64,000 nt of DNA from Nematostella vectensis (Eukaryota > Cnidaria > Anthozoa > Actiniaria > Edwardsiidae). The notes beneath the pieces were generated by a model, which was not told where the DNA came from, did not search any database, and worked only from the letters and a program-made list of their open reading frames with translations. A program made the position numbers and the translations under genes. The stretch covers positions 1,819,501 through 1,883,500 of the forward strand of contig NC_064043.1 of NCBI RefSeq assembly GCF_932526225.1, in the 5' to 3' direction. The first letter of the stretch is position 1. Each line of letters starts with the position of its first letter. This document shows, in pieces, positions 27,531 to 40,800 of this stretch.

Positions 27531-30500
27531 TAAATATATATATATATATATTTATTTATTTCTCTCTTTTATCCATCCGAACTTGTTTTTTTTTTTTACT
27601 TCTCCGCAAAATAAAAAAACAAAATGCCAAAAAGTTGCTTATAGTGGCGCAAGTCCTGTAAGAATCTACTCGAAGTATAAAAAACTTTCGTTAGCGGTTC
27701 ATCCGACTGTTGAATCAGTGTGAAACAACAACAGTTATTTCTTACCTTCAATGACTTCTGCATATTTCTTATCATTAAAGGATTCGCGTCATTTCTTTCC
27801 TTCAAAGACTTCTACTTATTTTTTATCATCAAATGTTTCCTCGAAGCGAAAGTTGTTTGAAATATTTAGCGAAGGTTGTATGGAAGATTCGCATCCATTG
27901 AAACGGCGAGGGTGTTTAATACCCTGCAATACGTTTAACCGCTTTGACGTAGCTTGTTGTCCTAAGTATGGGAAACAAGTAGTACGGGTTAACCTAATGG
28001 AGGCCCTCGAGCACGCTCATAATACGAACGCTCGAACATCATGTCACGCCTCTAAAACCTATTAAACTTATCGCTTTAAAAAAACAGGCTTTCCACAAAT
28101 CTTCCTATGCGTTTTCGCAACAAGCTCAGTCCCTGCGACCATTTTTCTTTGCTCTTTAAGAAGCAAGTACAGGGCGCGCATGGAGAAACTAGAGAAATCG
28201 AATAAAAAATCGAAACACCTTTGAAAACCGCAAGCTTACATTTGCCAGCTAGACTTCTTCTAATAACGATACGCAGATACTAATGTTTTCCTTTCTTATC
28301 GACACTGACTTTTTTGGATTCTATTTTCAGAAAAAAAGTTAAATGAAATATTAGTTAAATGAAAAAGTTGAAATTTTAATATGAGAAAATTAAATGCTTT
28401 GTGTTTCGTTTAAGACCGTCTAGTGCACATCTATCTCAATTACTTTTTTCCTTTCTTTCGTTTGAAAGCATTAATTTGATCGACCGCTAAAAAAATCTGC
28501 CATTATCTTTAATAGAATTCCCGGGATGACGGAAATTACTAGCCGCGAAATAGAAAAATAGGAAAGGAAAGCGGAATGCAGAAGTCACTAAGGAAATATC
28601 GTTTAAAAAATCATGTGTGAAACCAATGTTTAGCGGGGAACAAAGTGGAAGAAAGTAAACCCTTACCTAGTAATGAAGCGATTGTCAGGAAAAAACACTC
28701 TTCGCGTTTAGGAACAGACACCTTTGAACGGCATGGGGAGGCCACCCGTAAACTGCAAGGAAAAGACAAGCAGAAGTAGAAATCGGCAGGAGCTGCTCGA
28801 GTGACGGCTGACAAGGTTCTTTAATCCCTGATTCGAGAGCTACTTAGTTCAGACGTTTTGTACGTCGATTATCCCACTTCCACCTCCTCGTGCGAGGCTT
28901 TTATCTCCTGCCGTAAGGTCTCACGAGGATCATGGAGTCGCGTGTTATCACATGCTGAGGGCTCAAAGTGGAGTTTTACAATATGCTTCAAGACGTTTTA
29001 GATAAAACTTGATCTTATAGCGTTGAATCGACCGTTACGCTTTTATAGCGTCTCGAAGTCTAGGACTACTAATGATTTTTTGTCTTGTGTCTCGATTCTT
29101 TGTATTGGGCTCTGAGGACTAGAGTGAACGCCTATTTGCCGCTTACTTGTCAAGTAATAACTGCTGTTACATAGCTAACATACCTAACCTAGCTATCTGT
29201 AACCTAACTATAACCTTTCTCGCTACTGTAGGATTAGATTTTGAGAAATCATCAAAGTGGACATCTATAATAGCGCTTTCCTCCAAAACATATTTAGCTT
29301 TTGCCTTGCCAATTCTTTTTACATAATCTAGCTATAAGGGTTGCGCTGTAGAGTTCCCTACGATGTCTATCGTCTAAGTATTTCTTTCTTCTAGCTTTTC
29401 TGTCACATGCCGATCTTGTTTTTCTATGACCAATCACATGTCTTATACTCTACCTTGCCCGTGCTTACGCGCACCTTAGACCCCCTGCAGAAGTTTTCAC
29501 AAACGTCGATCTAGCAGTCAACTCCAGGAGCATTCCAAAAAATTGCTTGGGGGGGGGGGAGGGGATCATAGGTGCCATATGGAAAAAGGTGCAGTCATGG
29601 GTCTCATATGAAAAAAGGTGCAGTCATGGGTGTCATATGAAACAGGTGTAGTCATGGGTTTCATATGGAAAAAGGTGCAGTCATGGGTGTCATATGAAAA
29701 AGGTGCAGTCATGGGTGTCATATGAAAAAGGTGTAGTCATGGGTGTCATATGAAAAAGGTGTAGTCATGAGTGTCATATGGAAAAAGGTAGTCATGGGTG
29801 TCATGGAAAAAGGTGTAGTCATGGGTGTCATATGAAAAAGGTGCAGTCATGGGTGTCATATGGAAAAAGGAGCAGTCATGGTGTCATATGAAAAAGGTGT
29901 AGTCATGGGTGTCATATGGAAAAAGGTGTAGTCATGGGTGTCATATGAAAAAGGTGCAGTCATGGGTGTCATATGGAAAAAGGTGCAGTCATGGGTGTCA
30001 TATGGAAAAAGGTGTAGTCATGGGTGTCATATGGAAAAAGGTGTAGTCATGGGTGTCATATGAAAAAGGAGCAGTCATGGGTGTCATATGAAAAAGGTGC
30101 AGTCATGGGTGTCATATGAAAAAGGAGCAGTCATGGGTGTCATATGAAAAAGGTGCAGTCATGGGTGTCATATGGAAAAAGGTGTAGTCATGGGTGTCAT
30201 ATGGAAAAAGGTGTAGTCATGGGTGTCATATGAAAAAGGTGCAGTCATGGATGTCATATGGAAAAAGGTGTAGTCATGGGTGTCATATGAAAAAGGTGCA
30301 GTCATGGGTGTCATATGAAAAAGGTGTAGTCATGGGTGTCATATGGAAAAAGTGCAGTCATGGGTGTCATATGGAAAAAGGTGTAGTCATGGGTGTCATA
30401 TGAAAAAGGTGCAGTCATGGGTGTCATATGAAAAAGGTGCAGTCATGGATGTCATATGAAAAAGGTGTAGTCATGGGTGTCATATGGAAAAAGGTGTAGT

Positions 30501-31830
30501 CATGGGTGTCATATGAAAAAGGTGCAGTCATGGATGTCATATGGAAAAAGGTGCAGTCATGGGTGTCATATGAAAAAGGTGCAGTCATGGATGTCATATG
30601 GAAAAGGTGCAGTCATGGGTGTCATATGGAAAAAGGTGAAGTCATGGGTGTCATATGAAAAAGGTGCAGTCATGGGTGTCATATGAAAAAGGTGAAGTCA
30701 TGGGTGTCATATGGAAAAAGGTGTAGTCATGGGTGTCATATGAAAAAGGTGCAGTCATGGGTGTCATATGAAAAAGGTGCAGTCATGGGTGTCATATGAA
30801 AAAGGTGCAGTCATGGGTGTCATATGAAAAAGGTGCAGTCATGGGTGTCATATGAAAAAGGTGAAGTCATGGGTGTCATATGAAAAAGGTGCAGTCATGG
30901 ATGTCATACGAAAAAGGAGCAGTCATGGGTGTCATATGAAAAAGGTGCAGTCATGGGTGTCATATGAAAAAGGTGAAGTCATGGGTGTCATATGAAAAAG
31001 GTGCAGTCATGGATGTCATATGAAAAAGGAGCAGTCATGGGTGTCATATGAAAAAGGTGCAGTCATGGGTGTCATATGAAAAAGGTGCAGTCATGGGTGT
31101 CATATGAAAAAGGTGCAGTCATGGGTGTCATATGAAAAAGGTGCAGTCATAGGTGTCATATGAAAAAGGTGCAGTCATGGGTGTCATATGAAAAAGGTGC
31201 AGTCATGGGTGTCATATGAAAAAGGTGCAGTCATGGGTGTCATATGGAAAAGGTGCAGTCATGGATGTCATATGAAAAAGGTGCAGTCATGGATGTCATA
31301 TGAAAAAGGTGCAGTCATGGATGTCATATGGAAAAAGGTGCAGTCATGGGTGTCATATGAAAAAGGTGCAGTCATGGGTGTCATATGAAAAAGGTGTAGT
31401 CATGGGTGTCATATGGAAAAAGGAGCAGTCATGGGTGTCATATGAAAAAGGTGCAGTCATGGGTGTCATATGGAAAAAGGTGCAGTCATGGGTGTCATAT
31501 GGAAAAAGGTGCAGTCATGGGTGTCATATGAAAAAGGTGCAGTCATGGATGTCATATGAAAAAGGTGCAGTCATGGATGTCATATGGAAAAAGGTGTAGT
31601 CATGGGTGTCATATGGAAAAAGGTGCAGTCATGGGTGTCATATGAAACAGGTGCAGTCATGGGTGTAATATGAAACAGGTGCAGTCATGGATGTCATATG
31701 AAAAAGGTGCAGTCATGGGTGTCATATGAAACAGGTGCAGTCATGGGCGTCATATGGGAATGTCCTAGGTGTCATATCGAAAAAGGACGATATCCTTCAA
31801 TAGGAAATGGCCAAGAGGCACCCTCCCCTC

Positions 31831-31861
<31 letters not shown>

Positions 31862-34800
31862 ATCTTGTAAAAGCTTGCAAAGGAAACGCTTACGGGATGT
31901 TGAACGATTAGACCTCGTTAAGTGCGCCATTGTTATTTGTTATTAAGTATTAAGGTACAGATTATTGTTGTCCAATTCATTTTTGTTTTATTTCTTTTAG
32001 ACTATCAACTTTAGATGCCAGTTTTGAATTTTTACTCTATTATTTTTTCCTTTTTAATTTTCTTTAACAAGTTTTCTTCTAGCCGCGAGCCACCACAGAT
32101 GTTGTTTTTCTCGTTGTCTTCTCACGAGATAGTTTGTCTCCCTCGCCTATTTCACTGGTTTAATTTAAGCGCATTCCAGTAGCATCATATATCACAAGAC
32201 CCCGCTATTAGACTATTGCAAAAAGAGTTGTTGCGTTTGTAATTATACTGGTTTAACTTGAGCATCAACCTTTCGCTGATTGTGGGTTGTGTTTTGTGGT
32301 CTGTCGAGTACTCTAGTTTCTGATCCTTGTTAGACAATACTTCCACAATGTCTCGCATGCTTTATGTCGTATTTGCTTTAATCTTTATCTTTAAGCTTTA
32401 ATCTTTATCTTTGCCTGTTGTGTATGTGTTTTCTTCGCGTACTTACAAGCCTCCAGTGTTGTCCTGTCGTCCATCGATGTTCACTACACTTGCTTCTGTC
32501 TCGTTTTGTACTCGCTGAGACACAGTAAATGTCAACCCGTCATAGACCAATCAGAGCACGCGATTCACTCGAAAAACTCCCGCTGTTCATTGCCCCTCTC
32601 ATTTCGACAATTCTATTCAGTCATTTCAAAATTAACTGACAGCTGTCATTTCGTGTAGTTGTCTGGATTATCTTAATTTGCGTTGCATTTTCAAATGGAG
32701 ATTATAGAAAATTCTTTCTTATAACATATCGCATTGGATTTTCTTCTACGAAAAGGTGTTAATTGGGCGGAATAGCCGCCCGCTTGCCTATCCCTTTTTC
32801 TATTATTTCCAGTAGACTTCGATTAACCAACGTGAAAGCTCGAGAAAACGATTTTCTCACCACGAAGCATACTAAATCTCTTTTCCTAGAATAATGTATG
32901 GTAAAACCATATGTTTGAATCTTAAGAATACATTTTCCGATCTTTTCGACTAAACGCCTCAAGATATTTAAGCCGTTAACTCCATACTCCCGCATTTTGC
33001 GGTTACACTATAACAAACTGAGTTGAGTGTTAACAGATGCAAATTAAGAAGGAAATATGCAGTCCAAATTCGCTGCTTTTTTCTTTTAGCCATAAGTAAA
33101 AAATGTTAAAACTCGAAAAAGTAATGCAGGTAGAAGTAGTAGTTTATTTGCGACGTTATGGAGTCTTTAAAAGTCACACCTTTTTAATGAGCACATGTTT
33201 AGCGAATTTAACCTTTTGGATGATATTTTAAGCCTTTTAAATGATATTTTTAGCCATTTAAATCTATTTTTACATTACATACCTAAATATATCTGATAAT
33301 ATTTGAATATAAACTAATATATAAACTAAATATAAGCATAATGTACGGTAATGTTAGGTAAGAATCGATAGAAATATCCAGGATACTTTATTTTTATTTC
33401 ATTTCTTATTGTATTTAACTCCACTCGGATTTTTTCAGAATATTGAAATTGATGATATCAGAATATTCTTTAATATGCTTTATGCTTGCAAAGTATTTAT
33501 CTACAGCAGCATCGCTGGTCTTATTTATTATTGTTACTACTCGAAGTGTGTCCTGAGCGGGAGTCTGGGTGACTGGCTTGTGTTTGTAAAGGAAATGTAA
33601 AGTCGATCTCACTAGTTTGTATAGATAGCCACACCGCTACGAAATTATCGCAAACGTCAATACTCACTCGACTCGAGTCCGTGCAGGCGCCCCTCTGTCT
33701 ATAAGAGCTAAGAGATCAACGAGGCAAATGAAAAGGGAGTGAAAAACTCTCTTTCGTAGACAGAGTACTTTTTTATTCCCTATAAAGTACATACCGGAAA
33801 TCGAAGTTTCGTTTTTGTTCTTCAGTAATAATCCAAGTGATATAGTAATTTTAAATAAAAACGTTTGTTTTTAGGATTTTGCGCGGTGTACCTAAGAAAG
33901 CCCAGCTGTGTGATCTTTTACAGAAGACTTCCGTCTCACTTTAAATTATCTGCGATCGGCTAAAACGTGATTTTGTAAGACGATCGTGTTTTGATAATCA
34001 AAAAGTAAATTGTAATCTCCATATCTACCTGCTCTTAACTACAATATAGCCATATAGCTTCTGTGTTTACTTGCACGACCACACCCTCGCCGGATCACTC
34101 GCTCGATCATTTACTCGCCGGATTACTAACTCGTTCGATCATTTACTCGCTGGATCACTCACTCGTTCGATCATTTACTCGCTGGATCACTCACTCGCTC
34201 GATCATTTACTCGCCGGATCACTCACTCGCTCGATCATTTACTTGCCGGATCACTCACTCGCTCGATCATTTACTCGCTGGATCACTCACTCGCTCGATC
34301 ATTCACTCGCCGGATCACTCACTCACTCGATCATTCACTCGCCGGATCACTCACTCGCTCGATCATTTACTCGCTGGATCACTCACTCGCTCTATCATTT
34401 ACTCGCTGGATCACTCACTCGCTCGATCATTTACTCGCCGGATCACTCACTCGCTCGATCATTTACTCGCTAGATCACTAACTCGCTCGATCATTTACTC
34501 GCCGGATCACTAACTCGCTCGATCATTTACTCGCCGGATCACTCACTCGCTCGATCATTTACTCACTGGATCACTCACTCACTCGATCATTCACTCGCCG
34601 GATCACTCACTCGCTCGATCATTTACTCGCTGGATCACTCACTCGCTCGATCATTTACTCGCTGGATCACTCACTCGCTCGATCATTTACTCGCCGGATC
34701 ACTCACTCGCTCGATCATTTACTCGCTAGATCACTAACTCGCTCGATCATTTACTCGCCGGATCACTAACTCGCTCGATCATTTACTCGCCGGATCACTC

Positions 34801-37800
34801 ACTCGCTCGATCATTTACTCACTGGATCACTCACTCGCTCGATCATTTACTCGCTGGATCACTAACTCGCTTGATCATTTACTCGCTGGATCACTCATTC
34901 GCTCGATCATTTACACGCTGGATCACTCACTCGCTCGATCATTTACTCGCTGGATCACTCACTCGCTCGATCATTTACTCGCTGGATCACTCACTCGCTC
35001 GATCATTTACTCGCTGGATCAATTACTCGCTCGATCATTCACTCGCTGGATCACTCACTCGCTCGATCATTCACTCGCTGGATCACTCACTCGCTCGATC
35101 ATTTACTCGCTGGATCACTCACTCGCTCGATCATTCACTCAGCGGATCACTCACTCGCTCGATCATTTACTCGCTGGATCACTCACTCGCTCGATCATTT
35201 ACTCGCTGGATCACTCACTCGCTCGATCATTTACTCGCCGGATCACTCACTCGCTCGATCATTTACTCGCTTAAAAGTACCTTATCGTCCATGTCTTATC
35301 ATCCTTGCCGTCGCTGTTCTGTTTTTGTATGTTACTAAATGTGATATATTATGTTTCAGCAAACTTCGCCAGGAGTTCCAGTACTGGTACCCGGTCGATC
35401 TTCGTGTGTCCGGGAAAGACCTGGTGCCCAATCACCTGACCTACTATCTGTATAATCACTGTGCTATTTGGCCCAACGAGAAAAGCAAGTGAGTTCCACT
35501 AAGCTCCTCTCCCCTCCCCTGACAAACAAGAAAAAACAAGTGAGTTCCACTAAGCTTCCCTCCCCTCCCTGATTTCCTAACACCGCCGATAACTCTCCTA
35601 ACACGAACTAGCTCCATGTTCTTGGGGATTTATCATTTTTGTTTTTCTCGGCTGCGTGCCCGTCGTTTGATTTCCGCTATTATTTTACTCCATCTCCTAT
35701 ATTCCAAAATTTTTTGGCGCCTTTTATTAATAATTTTTGTGAAAAGCATTTTTTTTTTCCAAATGCGGTCAATCTCATTTGAAACCAATCTGTTGCTATT
35801 ATTTTTAGTGTCGGGTCTGATTAACAACGCTACAGCAGTGTAATCTAAATTTATTTCCAGCGTTTCCAGTGATGTATAAGGGAATTATCAAATGTTTCGG
35901 CCTAATATAATCTTTCTACTTTTCCTCACAACAGCTCAAAAAAGTAATGACAAAGATGTGTTATTTTATGATAGAGAATATTTCTCATTTTGAGTACGAT
36001 TAACGGAGCAAATGATCACAATACGAAGGAAAAGATCATTATATGAACTCCTGATGCCTTTACTGCTAGTTGATATTCTTGGAAGAATTTACAGTTTGGT
36101 CAGATGTTGAATTAAAGTGATTAGATAAGTTTTAAGACGGCGTTATGATGCCTTGTTTCTCATTTTTATCTCCAGGTGCTATTTTTAATTTCGAATTCAA
36201 ATAATATCCCAACAGCGCGGTTAATATACTTCTTGCCTTGATTCTTATCTGTTCGCCTGACGAAAACAATCAATATCAAAAAAGTCTGCCAGCAGGAGAG
36301 GGGGACTAAACTCTACTCGACATTCATATGTGATTGATGGGGTTACCCTCAGAATCGGTTGTTTTAATTTATTTTTAATTTCATTTTTTTTAAGTTTAGA
36401 ATTTGTCAGTAAAATCTGTCAGATTCCTTATGCTTTAACCCGCCTTATTATCAGTTCCAATGAAAAAAAGATGATTTAGGTGCAGTTAACCAGAAGATAT
36501 CACGTCTTTACTACTCGATCTAGAAAAAGGATCATTCCAGCTTCATAGATGAGTATTAAACCGTTGCTCAGATGGACAACTGCTTGTCCGTCACAACAAA
36601 CAACCTTACTGAGCGTCAATTGAATTCTTAAAATTCATATTTTTACTCTTTTTTTTAGTTTCTCTACTCTAGGTTTTCTCTTTCTACCCCAACTTATACA
36701 AATAAAATTTAGACCCTCTGACTTGATGGATCCGACCTTGCCGGTCAGATACACCCGTGTTCGCTGTAACTAGGCTACTTGCGCATGTGATAAAAATGAT
36801 TAACACATTCTTACCCTAGAAGGTCCAGTGCGCCGCTTGCAGCTATTTGTTCTGTGATATGCTTCCAACGTAATATACCTTTTTTAATAAATAAGCGAGT
36901 TCAGATGATGGTCTGTTGAGTCTATCACCGCTATTGTCCTCACTTGTCTTTTAGCATATGAATAGAACCATTTAATGGCGGCAAGTGGGTATAGGTTCAT
37001 GAGAAGTCTGCGTTAGTTAATTGTGATATTAATATAGTCCGTGTAATGAGAAAGGCACAGTGTCTCCTAGGGAAGGAAATCGCAGAGATAAAGAACTTTA
37101 ATTGCACCCTCTTAAATCATAGAAGTCTGAGAGTTGAATACGCGTGACTTAATCAGACATCAAGTATCGTACGCAACTCGATTAATCTGATCGGAAACTC
37201 GTTTCTCCGATATATCTTGTGTTTCTTATAGGTGGCTTTGTAGCGGTGCGTGTTCACTTCGAGAAGATGCCGGCTTAATACGGAGGATGGTTGGCCACCA
37301 ATTAATAAACTGAGAGAAAATAAAACAAGTCATATCCCTATAATACCCAACATGCTATGCGTCTTCCATAGAAGTTTGTTTTGCACTTGTGTCACGTTCA
37401 CCGTAATTTCGAGATGAAAAGTCATCAACGTTAGTTTTAATTGTTTATTAAAAAGAGGAATTAGTCTTCAACTGTGTACAGTTAATGTAATGTGAATTCT
37501 AGAAGGTTCCCGTTGCGACACTTCCTATCATGAATGCGTGGGTTTAAAATCGAAAATCGAAAAGAGAATAGCGAAATTGTGTTTTTTTGTAAGGGTGCAA
37601 TACTAGACATTTCATGCAATCATTACAACATTCATAATATCTCGACCACAGTACCCCCTTGCCGATTGAAGCGTCTATAAACACCTCTGATGCTGTTCCC
37701 CCCCTTACCGATAAAGCAGATAAACAACTCTGATTCTACGTCATCCCACTACCGATAGAAGCATAAATAAACAATACTGATTCGCCGTTTTGCTCCTTGC

Positions 37801-40800
37801 CGATAAAGCATAGATAAACATCTCTCATTCGCCGTGTACGTCATATTTTTAGATGGCCAAAAGGAGTTCGCGCCAATGGACATCTACTGCTCAACTCAGA
37901 AAAGGTATTTTAAAGCCGCATTGTCACCAGTTTGCTTCCGGTCGATTACGTAACAATCTCCAATGATTTTTAACGAAAAGCGCGAAAAATATTTCAAAAT
38001 ATTGAAAGAAGTGTGTCTATTGGAAGTTTCTTTGAGGATGTGTTTGATAATTAAGAGCGGATGGCCTGTTAAATATCTCAGATTCTAATAGATTCTTTTG
38101 TCTTTTAACGGCTGAGGTTTCCGTCAAACCTGGTGACAATGCAGCTTCAATGATCCAGTTCCCCTCTTGGTCCATGATGGCTTGCTAGACCTTTAGTGTA
38201 GCGTCATTTTACTTCATCGGGCTTTACTTTAGCTGGGGAGGTGTTAGGAGGTGTCTTTTTTAATGGCAACCAGTTAGAGGCGTACGGAGATGGAATAGGT
38301 GTTAGGGGGACGGGAAAGTTGCTTTGGGGCCATGTAAGGGGCAGTCACATTCAGCTGTTTATCTGACCTGCTTACCTTGCAAGATGCATATGAAGGATAG
38401 ATAGCTCAGCTCCACCAACGGCCCCACCTAGGGTCAAATACTTGATAGAACGAAAGTGAAAAGGCCGGCGAGTATAACTGAGTGGTACAAGTACAACGGA
38501 TTTCAATTAACATTGCTGTTGTTGGTAGATGTCCAAGTCGACTGGCAACTTCCTGACCCTTCGCCAGGCGATTAACAAGTTCTCCGCTGATGGTGAGTTT
38601 AGTTTTATAAACAAGCACCTCCATGTCCGTACCCGTGCGTACATTTATTTCCATACCCCCACCTTCCGTTTAGACCCTCAGCTTGTAGGTATATTTCCCC
38701 ATGCTTTATCGTCTTGTATTTATGGCCCCTCTCCCCACCTCTCTAAGTCCCGTCGTCTTGTAGGTATGGCCCCTCTCCCCACCCCTCTAAGTTCCGTTGT
38801 CTTGTAGGTATGGCCCCTCTCCCCACCCCTCTAAGTTCCCTCGTCTTGTAGGTATGGCCCCTCTCCCCACCCCTCTAAGTTCCCTCGTCTTGTAGGTATG
38901 GCCCCTCTCCCCACCCCTCTAAGTTCCGTCGTCTTGTAGGTATGGCCCCTCTCCCCACCCCTCTAAGTTCCGTCGTCTTGTAGGTATGGCCCCTCTCCCC
39001 ACCCCTCTAAGTTTCCTTGTCTTGTAGGTATGGCCCCTCTCCCCACCCCTCTAAGTTCTGTTGTCTTGTAGGTATGGGCCCTCTCCCCACCCCTCTAAGT
39101 TTCCTCGTCTTGTAGGTATGGCCCCTCTCCCCACCCCTCTAAGTTCCCTCGTCTTGTAGGTATGGCCCCTCTCCCCACCCCTCTAAGTTCCGTCGTCTTG
39201 TATGTATGGCCCCTCTCCCCACCCCTCTAAGTTCCGTCGTCTTGTAGCTATGGCCCCTCTCCCCACCCCTCTAAGTTCCGTTGTCTTGTAGGTATGGCCC
39301 CTCTCCCCACCCCTCTAAGTTCCCTCGTCTTGTAGGTATGGCCCCTCTCCCCACCCCTCTAAGTTTCCTCGTCTTGTAGGTATGGCCCCTCTCCCCACCC
39401 CTCTAAGTTCCCTCGTCTTGTAGGTATGGCCCCTCTCCCCACCCCTCTAAGTTCTGTTGTCTTGTAGGTATAAGCCCTCTCCCCACCCCTCTAAGTTTCC
39501 TCGTCTTGTAGGTATGGTCCCTCTCCTCACCCCCACTAAGTTCCGTCATCTTGTAGGTATGGCCCCTCTCCCCACCCCTCTAAGTTCCGTTGTCTTGTAG
39601 GTATGGCCCCTCTCCCCACCCCTCTAAGTTCCGTTGTCTTGTAGGTATGGCCCCTCTCCCCACCCCTCTAAGTTCCGTTGTCTTGTAGGTATGGCCCCTC
39701 TCCCCACCCCTCTAAGTTCCGTCGTCTTGTAGGTATGGCCCCTCTCCCCACCCCTCTAAGTTCCGTCGTCTTGTAGGTATGGCCCCTCTCCCCACCCCTC
39801 TAAGTTCCGTCGTCTTGTAGGTATGGCCCCTCTCCCCACCCCTCTAAGTTCCCTCGTCTTGTAGGTATGGTCCCTCTCCCCACCCCTCTAAGTTTCCTCG
39901 TCTTGTAGGTATGGCCCCTCTCCCCACCCCTCTAAGTTCCCTCGTCTTGTAGGTATGGCCCCTCTCCCCACCCCTCTAAGTTCTGTTGTCTTGTAGGTAT
40001 GGGCCCTCTCCCCACCCCTCTAAGTTGCCTCGTCTTGTAGGTATGGTCCCTCTCCTCACCCCCACTAAGTTCCGTCGTCTTGTAGGTATGGCCCCTCTCC
40101 CCACCCCTCTAAGTTCCGTTGTCTTGTAGGTATGGGCCCTCTCCCCACCCCTCTAAGTTCCCTCGTCTTGTAGGTGTGGTCCCTCTCCCCAACCCCTCTA
40201 AGTTCCGTCGTCTTGTAGAAATGGCCGCTCTTCCCAACCCCTCTGAGTTACCTCCCTCTCGTAGGTATGCGGCTGGCACTTGCAGACGCCGGTGACACTC
40301 TTGAAGATGCGAACTTCGTGGAGAAAATGGCGGATGCTGGGATTCTCAGACTGTACACCTTCCACGAATGGATAAGGGTAGGACTCGCGAATGGATAAGG
40401 GTAGGACTCGCGAATGGATAAGGGTAGGACTCACGAGTGGATAAGGATAGATCTCACGATAGGATAAGGGTAGGACTCACGAATGGATAACGGTAGGACT
40501 CACGAATGGATAAGGGTAGGACTCACGAATGGATAAGGGTAGGACTCACGAATGGATAATGGTAGGGCTCACGAATGGATAAGGGTAGGACTCGCGAATG
40601 GATAAGGGTAGGACTCGCGGATGGATAAGGGTAGGACTCACGAATGGATAAGGGTAGGACTCACGAATCGATAAGGGTAGGACTCACGAATGGATAAGGG
40701 TAGGACTCACGAATCGATAAGGGTAGATCTCACGATAGGATAAGGGTAGGACTCGCGAATGGATAAGGGTAGGGCTCACGAATGGAAAAGGGTAGGACTC

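Noticed and set aside
30194-31946. Several frames of [12 protein letters not shown]-type repeats
   Set aside because: Read-through of the 28-bp intronic array; stops and frame shifts arise wherever a unit varies in length.
34063-35338. Frames of [15 protein letters not shown]-type repeats on the + strand
   Set aside because: Read-through of the 32-bp array inside LARS1 intron 13. Several frames are open at once, as expected for a low-complexity repeat.
38529-38807. Extension of LARS1 exon 16 into the following sequence
   Set aside because: The open frame past 38592 is intronic; the donor gtgagt and the precise continuation [10 protein letters not shown] at 40265 show the exon ends there.
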